A stretch of 64,000 nucleotides of DNA from positions 15,331,428-15,395,427 of the forward strand of contig LR990049.1 of NCBI GenBank assembly GCA_905147135.1, written 5' to 3'. Under the pieces are notes generated by a model. That model saw only the letters and a program-made list of their open reading frames with translations, was not told the DNA's origin and searched no databases. Numbering within the stretch: position 1 is the first letter of the stretch; every line of letters starts with the position of its first letter. The stretch is from Blastobasis lacticolella. Its lineage: Eukaryota; Arthropoda; Insecta; Lepidoptera; Blastobasidae. A program made the translations under genes and the position numbers. This document shows positions 11,718 through 24,100 of this stretch, in pieces.

Positions 11718-12707
11718 TCAACAGGTGGTTTCCAACAACGGATCGGCAGCTTTTTTCACATTGTCATTCTCTGTAGACACACTGAGCATCTTTTGCGATG
11801 CGGATTTATATAAACGCCTAGGGCGAGTCTCGTCATCGGAGAGCGCGCGTACGGGTTTGTGCGGCACGAGTCGCGCCGGCGACGGGCGCGGGGCCGCGTG
11901 CGGGGCGTGCGGCGCGGGGCGCGGCGACCGCGGCGGCTCGCACGTGCAGCGCGCACGGCCCGCGCCGGCGCCGCGGCGGCCCGGCCCGCCCGCCGCACTC
12001 GCCGCACTCGCCGCACCCGCCGCACCCGCCGCGCCCGGCCGCCAGCACTCGCAGCTCTCGTTCCCGCACGACTCGCACAGCACGGCCGCTCGCCTCTCGA
12101 GCTTCCCGCGCCTGGCGGTGCCGTCCCTCCTCCTCTCGCCGTCGTCGTCGGCGGGGCGCGCGACGTCGTCGCGGGGCGCGCCACGGTCGCGGTCGCGCGG
12201 TCGCTCGTCGCCACTCGCGGGCGGCTCGCCGCCGCAGAGGGAGAGATTCTTTACCCACGGATTGGCCGGCGAGGCGCAGGGGCCGCGCAGGTCGAGGTCG
12301 CTCATCTTGCGCCAGGGGTCGGCAGCGGGCGGGGCGGCGGCGGCGGCGGCGGTGGCGGGGGCGGGGGCGGCGGTGGCGAGGCGCTCGCGCGAGACGGCGG
12401 GCGAGCAGCGCGCGGAGTGCGCCTGGCGCGGCGCGGGCGCGGCGAGGCGGCGCGCGGGCGAGGGCGCGGGCGAGGGCCGCGGCCGCTCGGACTGCGAGCG
12501 CGGGCGCTGCGCGGGCGCGGCGCTGGCGGGCGTCACGTCGCTGAGCGAGCGCAGGTGCACGCGCCGGCGCACCCCCCCCGGCGACTCGGCCGCCGTCACG
12601 TTTATGCTTATGTTGTGGGCGACGGCGACGGCGCTGGGGCTCTTCTGGTCGCGCGGCGGCGGCTCGTTATTGTCTACGGTTTTACTTTTATCGTTCTCTC
12701 TATGCAT
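11718..12707 (-). CDS. Low-complexity Pro/Ala/Arg-rich protein, possibly a terminal exon
   Basis: I do not recognise this protein. The open frame encodes 329 aa, very rich in Pro, Ala, Arg and Ser, with a small cysteine patch (CESCGNESCECW, and CTCEPP further on) and two similar DPWRK / NPWVK segments. Both ends have ordinary composition: an N-terminus HRENDKSKTVDNNEPPPRD and a C-terminus KSASQKMLSVSTEND ending in ETTC, which could bind a PDZ domain (speculative). The frame stays open upstream to a stop at 12783-12785, with readable sequence (PTKNSANINGSASPH) before the Met. The true start may therefore be earlier, or this may be the last exon of a larger gene. The block is strongly GC-rich within an AT-rich neighbourhood. 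Plus-strand frames are also open but look less protein-like at their ends. Confidence 0.5.
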   Translation of the reverse strand: MHRENDKSKTVDNNEPPPRDQKSPSAVAVAHNISINVTAAESPGGVRRRVHLRSLSDVTPASAAPAQRPRSQSERPRPSPAPSPARRLAAPAPRQAHSARCSPAVSRERLATAAPAPATAAAAAAPPAADPWRKMSDLDLRGPCASPANPWVKNLSLCGGEPPASGDERPRDRDRGAPRDDVARPADDDGERRRDGTARRGKLERRAAVLCESCGNESCECWRPGAAGAAGAASAASAAGGPGRRGAGAGRARCTCEPPRSPRPAPHAPHAAPRPSPARLVPHKPVRALSDDETRPRRLYKSASQKMLSVSTENDNVKKAADPLLETTC

Positions 12708-12990
12708 GTGGGGGCTCGCGGAGCCATTTATGTTCGCGGAGTTTTTGGTGGGGCCGGCCCGGCTGGGCCCGGCCCCCGCTAGCTAGAGTAGTCTCTCTGT
12801 CGCTGAACTTGAAGTACCGGAGCTCAAAGTGGATGCAGGATTTTGGTCATCACCTAGAACGGCATTGTTGTTTTTACCTTTAAAATGGAATTATTGTTTT
12901 CCTTTTAGAAAAATAAACCTAAAAACCAGATACATCAGTTGTATGTGATCACTGACCTTGAATTGTCTGGCCTGTGGCCGGCAGTCTTTG

Positions 12991-15542
12991 TCAGTTGAGC
13001 AATTCCACAGACACAAACCTCTTCAGTCTCTCGAGGTATTGATTGAACAGTTCAACGTCATTGTGACCTGCACCCTGTAAAATCAATTTAAAATATAAAT
13101 AGACACCATACCTCTTACTAAAAATGTAATACTTGCTTCTATGATAAACTTTTATTAATTACCTCAACCCAGAGTGGTTCAACAGCTCGTGGACAGCGTT
13201 CATATATAGCCAATCCATGAGAGAAATCAATTACCTCATCTTCAGTTCCATGTATAACAAGTACTGGAGAGGTTACTTTGGGTATTTTGTCGATACTGAA
13301 ATAATAAAACATAAAAGATTAGTGTTTAAAAAGATTATGTCTGCCTCTACCACTAAGTTAGTTTATAGCATAATTAATTTAATTAAGCAGTCTTTTGTAT
13401 GTGCTTGATTTCATTCCAAAATTTGTGTTTTGCTGTGTTAATAATATTTATTCAGGGTTTTTATACCTCATAGGTATACTAAAGTTAAAATCCGTATTTT
13501 CATCACCCCATAACAGTCCATAAAACATAATAGTCCATGTTAACTTAACTTGTAGAATCAATAAATATGTATGAATGTTAATGCATTTAAATGTTGGGGG
13601 AGTAATCTTCAACCCACTGACCCAGTTTCAAAAATTATTTCACTAACAGGAAACTACACTGCTCCCGAGTATCATAGGGTATACGAGTATCCCAAATAAT
13701 TGATATATTTCTTAAAACCAAAGTCAAAAGTAAATATTGTTTGAGTCAAGAGACAAATTAGACAAATTTTGGATAGGGCAAAGTGAAAGATAATTATTTT
13801 TAATGGTAAATCTACTCCTACAATGATAAGTAGGTATATACAATTGAATAGAAATACAAGTTTGTATGTATTGTCAAATATTCTCAGAATAATCTAAAAC
13901 TGTTATCTGAAAAATACTTTGTAATCTAATTAATCATACTGTTATCAAAATTAATTTAATAAGGTTAAGGATGTTCTACACTGCAAGCACACACAACTAC
14001 TAGTTTTAGGGTCCAGTTAATAACAGTGATGGTATTACATAATTTGAATTAAACACAAATAGAAAGCTTTTTACGATTTTAATATCAGCTTTAATGGAAA
14101 GCGATTTAATGGAAGGATAATTTTATACTACTTATGTTTGAACATGATTTCGGCCATGTGAACCTCTAAAAAACTATTATAAAATCCAGTAATTATGTAA
14201 GGCTTGTTTAGCAGTGAAAGCAAGTCCTTTCAAGTGGAACATAGAGTTACAAATGCAAGAAAAAACTTGTTTATGATTACATAACTAATACAGACAGTTT
14301 TTACATAAATATGTATATGCTGAAACATAATGTAATGGAAATCCTACCATTTTTTTACATAGGTACCTAGTTTTGTGGATTCTAAGCTAATTTCTAATTA
14401 TCTTTCTACACTGGATATCATAACAAATGACCGGAACAGTTAAGATACACTCAAAAAAAAATCTAGTAAATATCTGATTATCAAGTAATTTCTTATTTTA
14501 GTAATCACAAGTAGAGTAGCTACAAAACATTAAAATTAAGTTGGTAATCCAGGACATGATCAATGTGTCTAACCAGACCATTGACAGCCCTTTAGGGATG
14601 ACAAAGAACTTGAGTCACAACACTTGAGTCAGTTAACTTTGTTTACCCATTTGTTTAGTTTGTTTAGTATTGTTCTGTCATTTGTTTTATCTTGCATGTT
14701 TAATTATACTTTAACCTCATTCAGGATATCACTGTATCTCCAATGATTCAGATGCGAATGACTCATGACATGAACGTCCTGTTTCAGATGAATTTGCCTA
14801 AAAATAATGATAAGACCACACACAACTAACAAAAAGAAGTTAGTTACTGGTAAGTGTCTGAATTTGAGCAAAGGAAGTAGTAGATGGTTGTTTACCTGGG
14901 GAAGGCATCAAAGAACCAGGTCCGCTTGGTGTTGGGGAAGGCGACGCGCATGCCCGACATGAGTGGCGAGTGCAGCACCACGGCGCCTACCTCGTAGCGC
15001 GCCGCCAGGTCCACCGTGGGCACCGTGCCTATACTCTGCCCATAGAGGATGATATTTTCTGGACTGATGCCGTACCGCGTCCGCAGTGCCTGCCAAGCCG
15101 CGTCGATGTCTGCGTACAGATTCTTCTCGGATGGTTTGCCTCCACTTACACCATACCCAGAATAGTCATAGCTGAATATATTACAGTTTATTCTAGTACC
15201 TAAACCTAAATAAAAACTACTCATCTGTCCCAGATCAACGGCATTTCCATGCGAGAACAATATTGTGAAGCGGGCGTTTGCACTGCAACGAACAAAGAGG
15301 CAAGCGATACGGTTGCCTCTGGATGTGCGGGAGTAAAAGCCTTCGATGTTCTCTTTCTCCCGCTCTGAATACTGCCATTCCGCCCGCTCAGTCAGCGTCA
15401 GAGCAAATTTCGATCCAGTTTCGTCGGGTGTGAATGCATACGTGGGTTCTGGAGGTAGGAAGGCGAGCTTAGCAGCGATTTTCCCCGGGCATGGCGGACA
15501 ACAAAACAGGCAACAGAGTTCACTGAAACTTAACCCGTTCAT
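12991..15542 (-). CDS. ABHD17: ABHD17 depalmitoylase (alpha/beta-hydrolase domain protein 17), three exons
   Basis: Serine hydrolase that removes palmitate from membrane-bound proteins such as Ras and synaptic scaffolds (family knowledge). Coding exons on the minus strand are 15542-14896, 13295-13163 and 13074-12991. The junctions (CAG|GTAAAC, TTTCAG|T, GAG|GTAATT, TTACAG|G) preserve frame. The protein is 287 aa, against 288 in human ABHD17B. The N-terminus [20 protein letters not shown] is the palmitoylated cysteine cluster used for membrane anchoring. The catalytic triad is complete: Ser170 in GQSIGTVP, Asp235 in HGTEDEV and His264 in GAGHNDVE. The oxyanion region reads [12 protein letters not shown]. 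The 1.6-kb first intron is AT-rich with no repeat that I recognise. I see no clear AATAAA on the minus strand soon after the stop. Confidence 0.96.
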
Positions 15543-16409
15543 GATGAAAATGTGATATTATTTATAAAAACTAATTACTGATCACTATCCATCAGAAAAC
15601 CACAACTCACAAATTATTTGTCATGGCAAAAATAAAAGAATTTCACTAAAATTGACAGTTCGTCAACATTTCAGCCATGACGGACAACGACACGACCGAG
15701 TACGGCGAATGAAGTGAATGATTTCTTTCAGTTTTGGTTTCATTCCATTCAATCTCATATGTTGCCATAACTAAAAATATATTTCAACCAAATCAATTTT
15801 CTTCGATGATAATCGATATCACAATGGCAGGTTTTCGAACACGTTTCGAACAGCCTATTTAGATGGCATTAATGCTACACTAATGATTCTATTCCATGCC
15901 GTTTGCCGGTTTCGAGTACGGTAAATATGACGAACCTGTTAATATACAATGAAAAAAATGTTCACGACAAGTAAATTATAAATCCATGCGGTACCTATAC
16001 AGCGTTTCTTATTTAGTTCCGTGGATATCAACGGAACTACAAACATTAGCTAAGTATATAGGTAGCTGGGCTAGAAACAACAGCGATTGTGATGATGTTT
16101 CGCGATGATGAGCGATTAAAACAGATTATCTACATATCTGTTGTTGATATAAAGCAGAAAAAAATTTAGCCCTGAAGGTAGCTAACTTTCCAATCTCTTT
16201 GGGCATTAGCAAAGGACATTACTGTAGGTAGCCATTTCAAATTCATGATATTATAATCGTCTTCATAAACTATGAAATGAAGCTATCGTCTCCAAGCAAC
16301 TACACTTTTCTTTAGCTATCAGAAAACTCCCATTTTGATGAAATTTGGTAAGAGGATAGCTTAGACATAGCTGATTTTACCCAAGCTAAAAGTTTTAAAA
16401 TTCTTTGCT
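15543..16409. other. Sequence upstream of ABHD17
   Basis: Probable promoter and 5' UTR region of ABHD17 in its first few hundred bases, then AT-rich spacer. I see no distinctive motif or gene. Confidence 0.45.
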
Positions 16410-16681
16410 GTACTTTTGTACGAGGCCATCTAAAGTACGCATCCCAGGTATGGAACCCACGTTATCTTACCTATATCGATCGCATCGAGGGTGTCCAGCG
16501 TAGATTTTAAAGATATTTAGGCTATCGTTTAAAAATACCTTCGTTACAGCTCTGATAACAAAGTATAGTCTTCCTATTCAAGATTACTTCAAATTTGGTT
16601 GATTGTCCTCAGCTTTTGGAACAAATACCACTTCGACCGCCTAACCGAACTTTGCGTACTAAAGCGTGTAGGTACCAACTA
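16410..16681 (+). pseudogene. Decayed LINE reverse-transcriptase C-terminal fragment
   Basis: The plus strand reads VRGHLKYASQVWNPRYLTYI then DRIEGVQRRF, a stop and RYLGYR. This is the conserved post-RT segment of Jockey/CR1-type LINEs. It carries stops and frameshifts and ends where the larger LINE's 5' target duplication begins. Confidence 0.65.
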
Positions 16682-17339
16682 TAAGCGTACCTTAGGTACC
16701 AACACTAAGGCGGTAGGGCCAACAGGGAGTGTTGGGGTATCTCAGCTGCGTGAGTACCCCAGTAAAAGACACAGTAATCCCGATGACGACCCTATGACAT
16801 GGCGAACAAGCACCGCCATTAAATAAGTGTTGACCAGCAGCTCTTTAAACTGTGACTGATTCGTGGCACAACAGTCACGGGCCCGAATCGCCACCGCATA
16901 ATTTATTATGCGGGCTAGCGACGGGTAGAACCGTGCCACCCACGTGTTTGTGCCGTGCGTAGAGACCCGACCCGGGGGGATGAAGGAATCCTGGTGGCTG
17001 AGCGTGAGGTGGGCCGGCGGTTGTGCCCGCCTATCGCAACACTCCTCTTTGGTCCGGAGTTCCTCTCAAACGGGCGGTCTTGAGCTAGCCACTCAGGATC
17101 AATCGGCTTTGGATTCCACTTCTTGGTCTGCCGGCGAGGGGGGGGGGGGGGTCCCATACGGGATGGGAGCGGCCATGCTGAGGTGGCCAGGGTGTACGGC
17201 CCAGCAAGCTGGACACTACGAGCTGCCGATGTCGCGCATGACTCCCAACTCATCATCCCTATATCCTTCCGGTAATCCTGGTGCCTCTTAAAAAGGGCAC
17301 CCCAGGTTCGGGCTCCAGGGCGGGTGGGAAACCGGAAGG

Positions 17340-18910
17340 ATGAAAACCATACTTATCTCCAATATGCATACCAACAACTGCAATCAAACCACAGCATCCA
17401 AGAGCAAGCACGCGCAGGGACAGCGCGGTAGGGGAGGCAAACCTCCGACACGTAGCAGGCGGCCATCGGGCCACATACCGGTCGGTGTTGGTTCCACGGA
17501 GAAATCCCTGGGACCAGGGCCGGCCGGTACGAGCGGCCCCACCGTCGAAGTTGAGGTTCCGGCAGGAGTGGCAGTAGCTGGGAACACGGTGGCAGATAAC
17601 TCTGCTGCTGGGCCTAGCGAAGCGACACCGAGCCAGGTGACCACAACCTCAAAACAACAACCAGAGCCCGATCCAATGGACGAGAGATGGACTCTGGTGG
17701 CCCCGAGGGTACCGGCCAAGGTGGCTGAGAGGACCCGGAAAGTGAGGCCAAGCAAGAAAAAGAGGGCAAAGGAATACAGACGCCTTGCCTCTCTTTCTAG
17801 CGAAGGGGAACCCCGACCTGGGACGTCCAAGGACGCTGGGCTGCCGGCCACAGGTGAGGCAACTCATCCTGTGGTGGGCAGACCGCCTCCAAAGGCGTAC
17901 CGGCCATGTAGGAACCCCGGAACTGCGCTACAAGGTATTGCTCACGAGGTAGGCAAGCTATTGGTCACGAGGAGGCGCAAACCCCAGTCAAGAGGAACCG
18001 TCTCGACGATACCATCACGCCGAGAGAGGGTCCTAAACGACAGAAGTTTGCGATTCCGCGTAGACCACAGACTGGTAGTTACGCTGATGCAGCGAAACCA
18101 CACTTGGTGGTGGGGGTCACCAACCAGAAAAATCATCTGGGCCGGGAACAAGCCACTGAGGTGAAAAAGCTACTCTGCCAGAAGATCATGGAGGCAGCAA
18201 GTAACAACTTAAGGCTGGGCCCGCGCTTCCAAGGGAAACCGATTTACACAGATGGTAATCTGAAGCTGTGGTGCCTCAGTACTGACGCCAAAGAGTGGGT
18301 CAGGAACACACTACAGAATGTCATCCTGAGCAGTGGAGATACCATCTGTGTAAAGGAAGAGCACGAGCTCCAACGACGCATTCGCTGCGGTATCTATATA
18401 CCCGGCGAATGGCCAAACGCAAAATTGATAGGCAAGACGCTGCGCTACCAGAACGATTGGGCTCAGGTGGACGCGTGGCGAGTACATAAGGTCGACGTGC
18501 AAACGGGGAATACCTTCGTCGTGGTCAGCGTTCCGGAAACTATCGTCCCCACACTGCTGGAGAGAGAACGTAGGTTGTGTTTCTGTTTAGGATCAGTCTA
18601 CGTGAAGTTTCAGGTCGTGGGGGGGAAGTTTTCGGAGCGCCCGGCGGGAAGAGCCGAAGAGGAGGAGAAGTAGGACACCCCACCGGCACAGACGGAAGAA
18701 CCTAGCCCAGTCGTGGTGGTGGATACGGCCATTCCAGGCCCTACAACACTCCAGACAGAGTCACTGCTACCGCCATTGTCGGCGCTGCCGATGGATACCG
18801 CCATACCGGGATCCAGCGGCAGCGACGACGAATGCTCCCGCAACCTAGGCGATATGAGCCTGGACGAGGAGGAGAGAGCGCTCATGGATGATGGCGCTGA
18901 CTTCGCCTAA
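17340..18910 (+). pseudogene. LINE ORF1 (nucleic-acid-binding protein), frameshifted
   Basis: ORF1 of the LINE at 16690-24213. The first part (from 17340) is basic and Pro/Ser-rich with the patch RPSKKKRAKEYRR. The frame then shifts by one base near 17970, since the second frame reads sensibly from EAQTPVKRNRLDDT onward. The second part runs through SYADAAKPHLVVGV and a compact domain with YTDGNLKLWCLSTDAKEWV and CGIYIPGEWPNAKLIGKTL. It resembles the arthropod transposon domain catalogued as DUF4780 (tentative, from memory). A TAG at 18671-18673 interrupts it; the same frame reopens to an acidic tail ending at 18910. I see no CCHC zinc knuckle. The last 23 bases overlap the start of ORF2. Confidence 0.7.
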
Positions 18911-19553
18911 CCCCAACATCAACATCATCCAAATCAACCTCCATCACAGTCAAACCGCCACGGCTCAACTACGCAAGTGGCTGGAGGTCCACAACACCAC
19001 CATCGCCCTAATCCAAGAGCCTTGGATTAGGGCGGACCGCATATTCGGTCTCCTACATACAGGAGGTAAGATATACAATTCGACTGAATCACCCAGAACA
19101 TTCATATATACCAGTAACAATATACATGCACAACAACTCCTTAATTACTGTTCCAGAGATCTAACAGCTATAAGGATAACCAACAAATTAGATCCCAAGC
19201 AGCAGGACATGGTCATTGCATCAGTCTACATGCACGAACAGGACGACCCGCCATCTAATGAACTAATCCAGCTAGTGAAATGGTGTGAAGAATCCAAGCT
19301 GGAGCTCATTATTGGGACGGACGCAAATGCACATCATCCACTATGGGGGATAAAGAATGAAAACAATAGAGGTAAACTGCTAGTTGAATACCTGTTCACA
19401 ACTAACCTGCTAATTATTAACAACGGTGCAGAACCGACCTTTGTAAACAAAAGAAGTCAAACGATAATTGATCTAACACTAGCTACAGAAACCGCGGCCA
19501 AACTAATATCGAACTGGAGAGTCTCTTCTGAGGCATCCTGTTCAGACCACAGG

Positions 19554-21148
19554 TTTTTTTTTTTTTTTTTTTTTTATGTTATCTGATGGAAAGTGGTCAC
19601 CGCCGCCTATGGACATCAGCAACACCAGGGGAGTCACCAATGCGTTGCCCGCCTCTGAAGAGATCTCTAATATACCTCTTGAACGATCCCATGTCATAGT
19701 CCAAAGGAAACATTGTGGCTGGGAGCTCATTCCACATCCGAATCGTACGAGCGAGAAACGTTCTTTCGAACCTTCGCGTGGTGACCAACAGAGGGTCTAC
19801 GTAGTGGGGATGAGTACCCAGCCCACGGCGGGTGGTGCGATGGCGGAATTGTGCTGTTGGTACCAAATCGAAAAGTTCCTCGGAACACTCCCCATTGTAC
19901 AGCCGGTAGAACACACACAGGGAGCCAAATTCCCTTCGGTTAGCCAGTGGTTCTAATTTGCTTGTTTGTATGGGATCGTCGACAATTCGAACGGCACGCC
20001 TCTGTATGGAGTCCAGAGGCTTAAGCAGGTCGGCAGTTTCGCCGGCCCAAAGATGGGAACAATACTCCATATGAGGCCGCACCTGCGCCTTGTACAGCAG
20101 CAGGCGCTGCCCTGGGGTGAAGTATCGCTTGGACCGGTTAAGCACTCCAAGCTTTTTCGAAGCCAGTTTGGCTTTACCTTCTAGGTGACTCCGGAATCGC
20201 ACGCTATCCGATATGTCGACACCAAGGATCCCGATACTATTTGAGATGGAAATGCGCAGACCTGTGTCTTTGAGGGGTTGAATTCCACCAGGTTCAGTCT
20301 GCCCCAGTGAGCAACTTGCTCCAAGGAGTGTTCGATCTCTGACACAAGTCTTATTCGGCTTTCCGACACCACGGAACGAGGGGTATTCGTACGTCCAGTA
20401 TAACGAGCATCTCCAGTACTGTCATCTGCATAGCAGTGAATACTGGGAATATTCAGCATATCGTTGATATGCAGAAGAAACAGCGTGGGAGATAGCACTG
20501 AACCTTGGGGTACTCCAGCATTAATGGCCTTGGTATCGGAGCAGCATCCGTCGACAACGACCTGGATGCTCCGTCCAGACAGAAAGCTGGATACCCAATT
20601 GCAGAGCCCCTCGGGGATACCGTACTTCGGGAGTTTTGTTAGCAGTGCCCTGTGCCAGACCCGATCAAATGCCTTGGCTATATCAAGACTGACAGCCAGA
20701 GCCTCCCCCTTGCTCTCGACGGCCTCAGCCCACCGGTGTGTTAGGTACACGAGAAGGTCACCAGCTGAGCGACCATGGCGAAAGCCATATTGACGATCAC
20801 TGATCAGCTGGTGGTCCTCTAGGTATCCGAGGAGCTGGATATTGATAACCCGCTCCATCACCTTAGAGAGCAAGGAGGTTACCGCTATAGGCCTGTAATT
20901 TGATGGGTCTGAATTATCACCCTTCTTGGGTATCGGATGCACAAGGGCTAGCTTCCACGAAGACGGCACCATTCCAGAGGTGTAGGAAAGCTTGAATAGG
21001 CGCATTAACACGGGAGACAACTCGGGAGCACACTTTTTGAGAACAATAGCCGGAATGCCATCAGGTCCACTGGACTTCCGGATGTCTAGGGAGAGAAGCA
21101 CACGTCTTATGATTTTTTGGGTGAAACGAACCTCGGGCATGATGCCCT
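19554..21148 (-). mobile_element. 5'-truncated Jockey/CR1-like LINE nested in the R1/LOA-group LINE
   Basis: Inserted in antisense orientation. Its poly(A) tail shows as the T-run from 19554, and the 6-bp direct repeat CACAGG flanks it (19548-19553 and 21149-21154). The 5' part (endonuclease and ORF1) is missing, so this is a typical truncated LINE insertion. The 3' UTR includes GGAAAGTGGTCACCGCCGCC and CAACACCAGGGG, a tail found at several other places in this window. Confidence 0.88.
19597..21140 (-). pseudogene. Reverse transcriptase of the nested Jockey/CR1-like LINE
   Basis: The RT reads minus-strand from 21140: KSSGPDGIPAIVLKKCAPEL, NYRPIAVTSLLSKVMERVI, QYGFRHGRSAGDLLVYLTHR, VSLDIAKAFDRVWH, AGVPQGSVLSPTLFLLHIND and the active-site CYADDSTGD. 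The frame shifts near 20190, then continues with the post-RT region HMEYCSHLWAGETADLLKPL, SIQRRAVRIVDD and SLCVFYRLYNGECSEELF to the stop near 19597. It is one frameshift from intact over its retained part, suggesting a fairly young insertion. Group assignment (Jockey versus CR1) is by motif resemblance. Confidence 0.8.
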
Positions 21149-24100
21149 CACAGGTGGATTCTGTACGATTTAAACATAGCTAATACTAACACGGTGCTAC
21201 GTAGAAACCCGAGAAAGACAAATATTAATAAATACACAGCTCTGGTTGAGGTAGAGGTTAAACGCATGAGTAAACCACTAAAACTAACCGACACGCAACA
21301 AATAGAAAAACAGGTAGAACAACTAACAAAGTTAATCATTAACTGCTATCATAACAGCTGTCCCAAACCAGGAGTCTCCAATCCCACCGCCAAACAGCAA
21401 CCGTGGTGGGGTCCCAAATTAGACAGAATTAGGAAAAAGGTGAGACAACGGTTCAACAGAGCAATGAACACTAGATCTGAGGAAGACTGGGAATTATACA
21501 AAGATGAAAAAGCAAAGTACAAAAAAGAAATCAGGTACATGAAGTACACAACATGGAAAAAGTACTGTACCAACATCGAATCCAACGAACAGGCAAACCG
21601 GGTAAGGAAAGTCCTATCCAAACCTATGGAAACACAACAAGGTGTACTGCGCAAACCAGACAGTACAATGACAAGCACTGCTGAGGAGTCGGAGGAAACC
21701 CTGCTTCAAACACACTTCCCCGGTTGTAAAATCCACAATACAAACAACTCGGATATCACCGAGGAGGCATACACACCTACCGCAGAGGACTGGAAAATTG
21801 CAAGTGAAGTAGTTACCAGTGAGTCAGTAAACTGGGCCATTAACAGTTTCCAAACATTTAAAGCAGCGGGGCCAGACGAAATCTTCCCGGGCTTTTTAAA
21901 ATGGGCAGGCGGACGCATGATACACCTGCTGACGGATATATTAAGAGCATGTTTGGCTCACAGATATATACCGTCTAAATGGCGGAAGGTAAGAGTCACC
22001 TTTATACCAAAGCCAGGAAAAAGCGATTACACCGATACGAAATCGTTCAGACCAATCAGTCTTACCTCCTTCCTCCTCAAGACCCTTGAACGTCTGTGCG
22101 ACAAGGAGATTAGAGATAAGGCACTCATAAAACATCCCCTGCACAAGAATCAACATGTATATACAAAGGGTAAATCTACAGAATCGGCACTGCATGCAGT
22201 AGTGGGGAAAATCGAAAATGCAATTCAAAATAAAGCAATATGTCTAGGTACTTTTATAGATATAGAGGGGGCCTTTGACAAAACTAATTTCACAAGCATT
22301 AAAAACGCATTAAACAAACACAATGTCCCGGAAACTATCTCGGGATGGATAGAGAACATGCTTAGCAAAAGAGTCATTCAACTAGATAGTAATCCTAACA
22401 AACAGGTATCAGTGGTAAGAGGTTGCCCACAAGGTGGAGTCCTGTCACCTCTTCTATGGAATTTGGTGGCTAATACACTAATATCTAAACTAAACTCTAA
22501 TTATTTTTTCACAGTAGGTTATGCTGATGATCTGGCCATACTCATTACTAGAAACAACGCGGACACCGTCACTGGAGTTACACAGAGGGCTCTGAAAATG
22601 GTGGAACTGTGGTGTAATGAGTATGGACTCTCAGTTAATCCAACGAAGACAGAGATGGTAATGTTTACGAATAAACGGATTTTAGGTAACTATAGACTAC
22701 CCAGTCTCTTTAAAACACAACTTACTCTATCAACGGAGGTAAAATATCTAGGAGTAATACTTGATAACAAATTAAACTGGAACAACCACATTGAATCAAG
22801 GTACAACAAAGCTACAATATCCTTCTGGCAATGCAGGAGGATGATAGGGAAGTCCTGGGGACTATCCCCCAAAATCATAATGTGGCTATACAAAACAGTG
22901 ATTAGGCCTATGTTCTGCTACGGAGCGGTAGTATGGTGGACTAAAACCAAGCAATCCACCACAATAGCAAAATTACAAAAACTGCAAAGGCTAGCCTGCA
23001 TGGCAGTTAGCGGCTGCATGAAGACAACCCCAACTGCGGCCCTGGAAGCTATGCTCAACCTAACACCACTACACCTTCACGTACAACAAGAGGCAACAAT
23101 AGCTATGGTACGTTTAAAACACTCAAATCTATTGGACAAAGTGCCGCTCCCGCATACGGTACTTTACTACGATGAAACAAAAATGGAACCAATGATGGAG
23201 GCCATTAGCGACCGAATATCAAAGCAGGTAGAAACGGTCAAGAAGTACAAGATCCAACTGTACGAGGACCCGCGGGAGGGCCAAAACATACGAGAAGTAA
23301 GGATCTTTACTGACGGGCCAAAACAGACTCAGGCACAGGTTGCGGAGTTTTCTCCGAAGACCTAAACATCAAAATAGCTGCCCCACTGGGTAAGTACAAC
23401 ACGATCTTTCAAGCGGAGTGCATGGGAATCATCCTAGCCACACACGCGGTACGGGACAAGAAGGTAGAACAACAGCCTATTAGGATCTTATCAGACAGCA
23501 GGGCAGTACTTATGGCCCTTGAAAACAACAACACAACCTCGGGGCTTCTACTCGACTGCCGCAAATGCTTAAATGAGGTATGTTAAACAAATCCCATAAC
23601 CCTACAATGGATTAAAGGACACAGTGGATCGAGAGGGAACGACGCAGCTGACGAGTTGGCCAGAAGAGGCTCAAGTACGAAGCCCACTGGCTCAGAACCA
23701 ATTATACCTATGCCATTTGCATGGACCCGTAAACACCTGATGGATAGAATCAAGGTAAAACATAACCAACTCTGGTCATCACTAGAGGGATGCAGACAAG
23801 CCAAGGAGGCTCTACCGAAAATTAACCCTCCTCTTTCTGAAAGGCTTTTAAAACTAACCAAAAAACAACTCCGTCTGGTAACCGGAGCTTTAACGGGACA
23901 CGGTCCATTTAATAAACATCTCTTCACCATAGGTCTCACCGACAGCCCATTGTGCAGAGCCTGCCTGAGGGAGGAGGAGACAGCAGCACATATCCTGCGG
24001 ACATGCGAGGGGGTGGCAACATACAGGCATGAGCATCTCGGACAACCACAAACCCTTCCAGAGACGTTTGCAAAGCTGAAAGGATTGCTGCGTTTCCTGG

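Noticed and set aside
11718..12707. Sprouty-like cysteine domain in the GC-rich ORF
   Set aside because: Only a few cysteines (CESCGNESCECW) are present; the long Cys-rich Sprouty domain is absent.
11725..12786. Long plus-strand ORFs of 353 and 307 codons
   Set aside because: They are the complement of a GC-rich block in which stops are rare on both strands. Their ends lack protein-like composition compared with the minus-strand frame.
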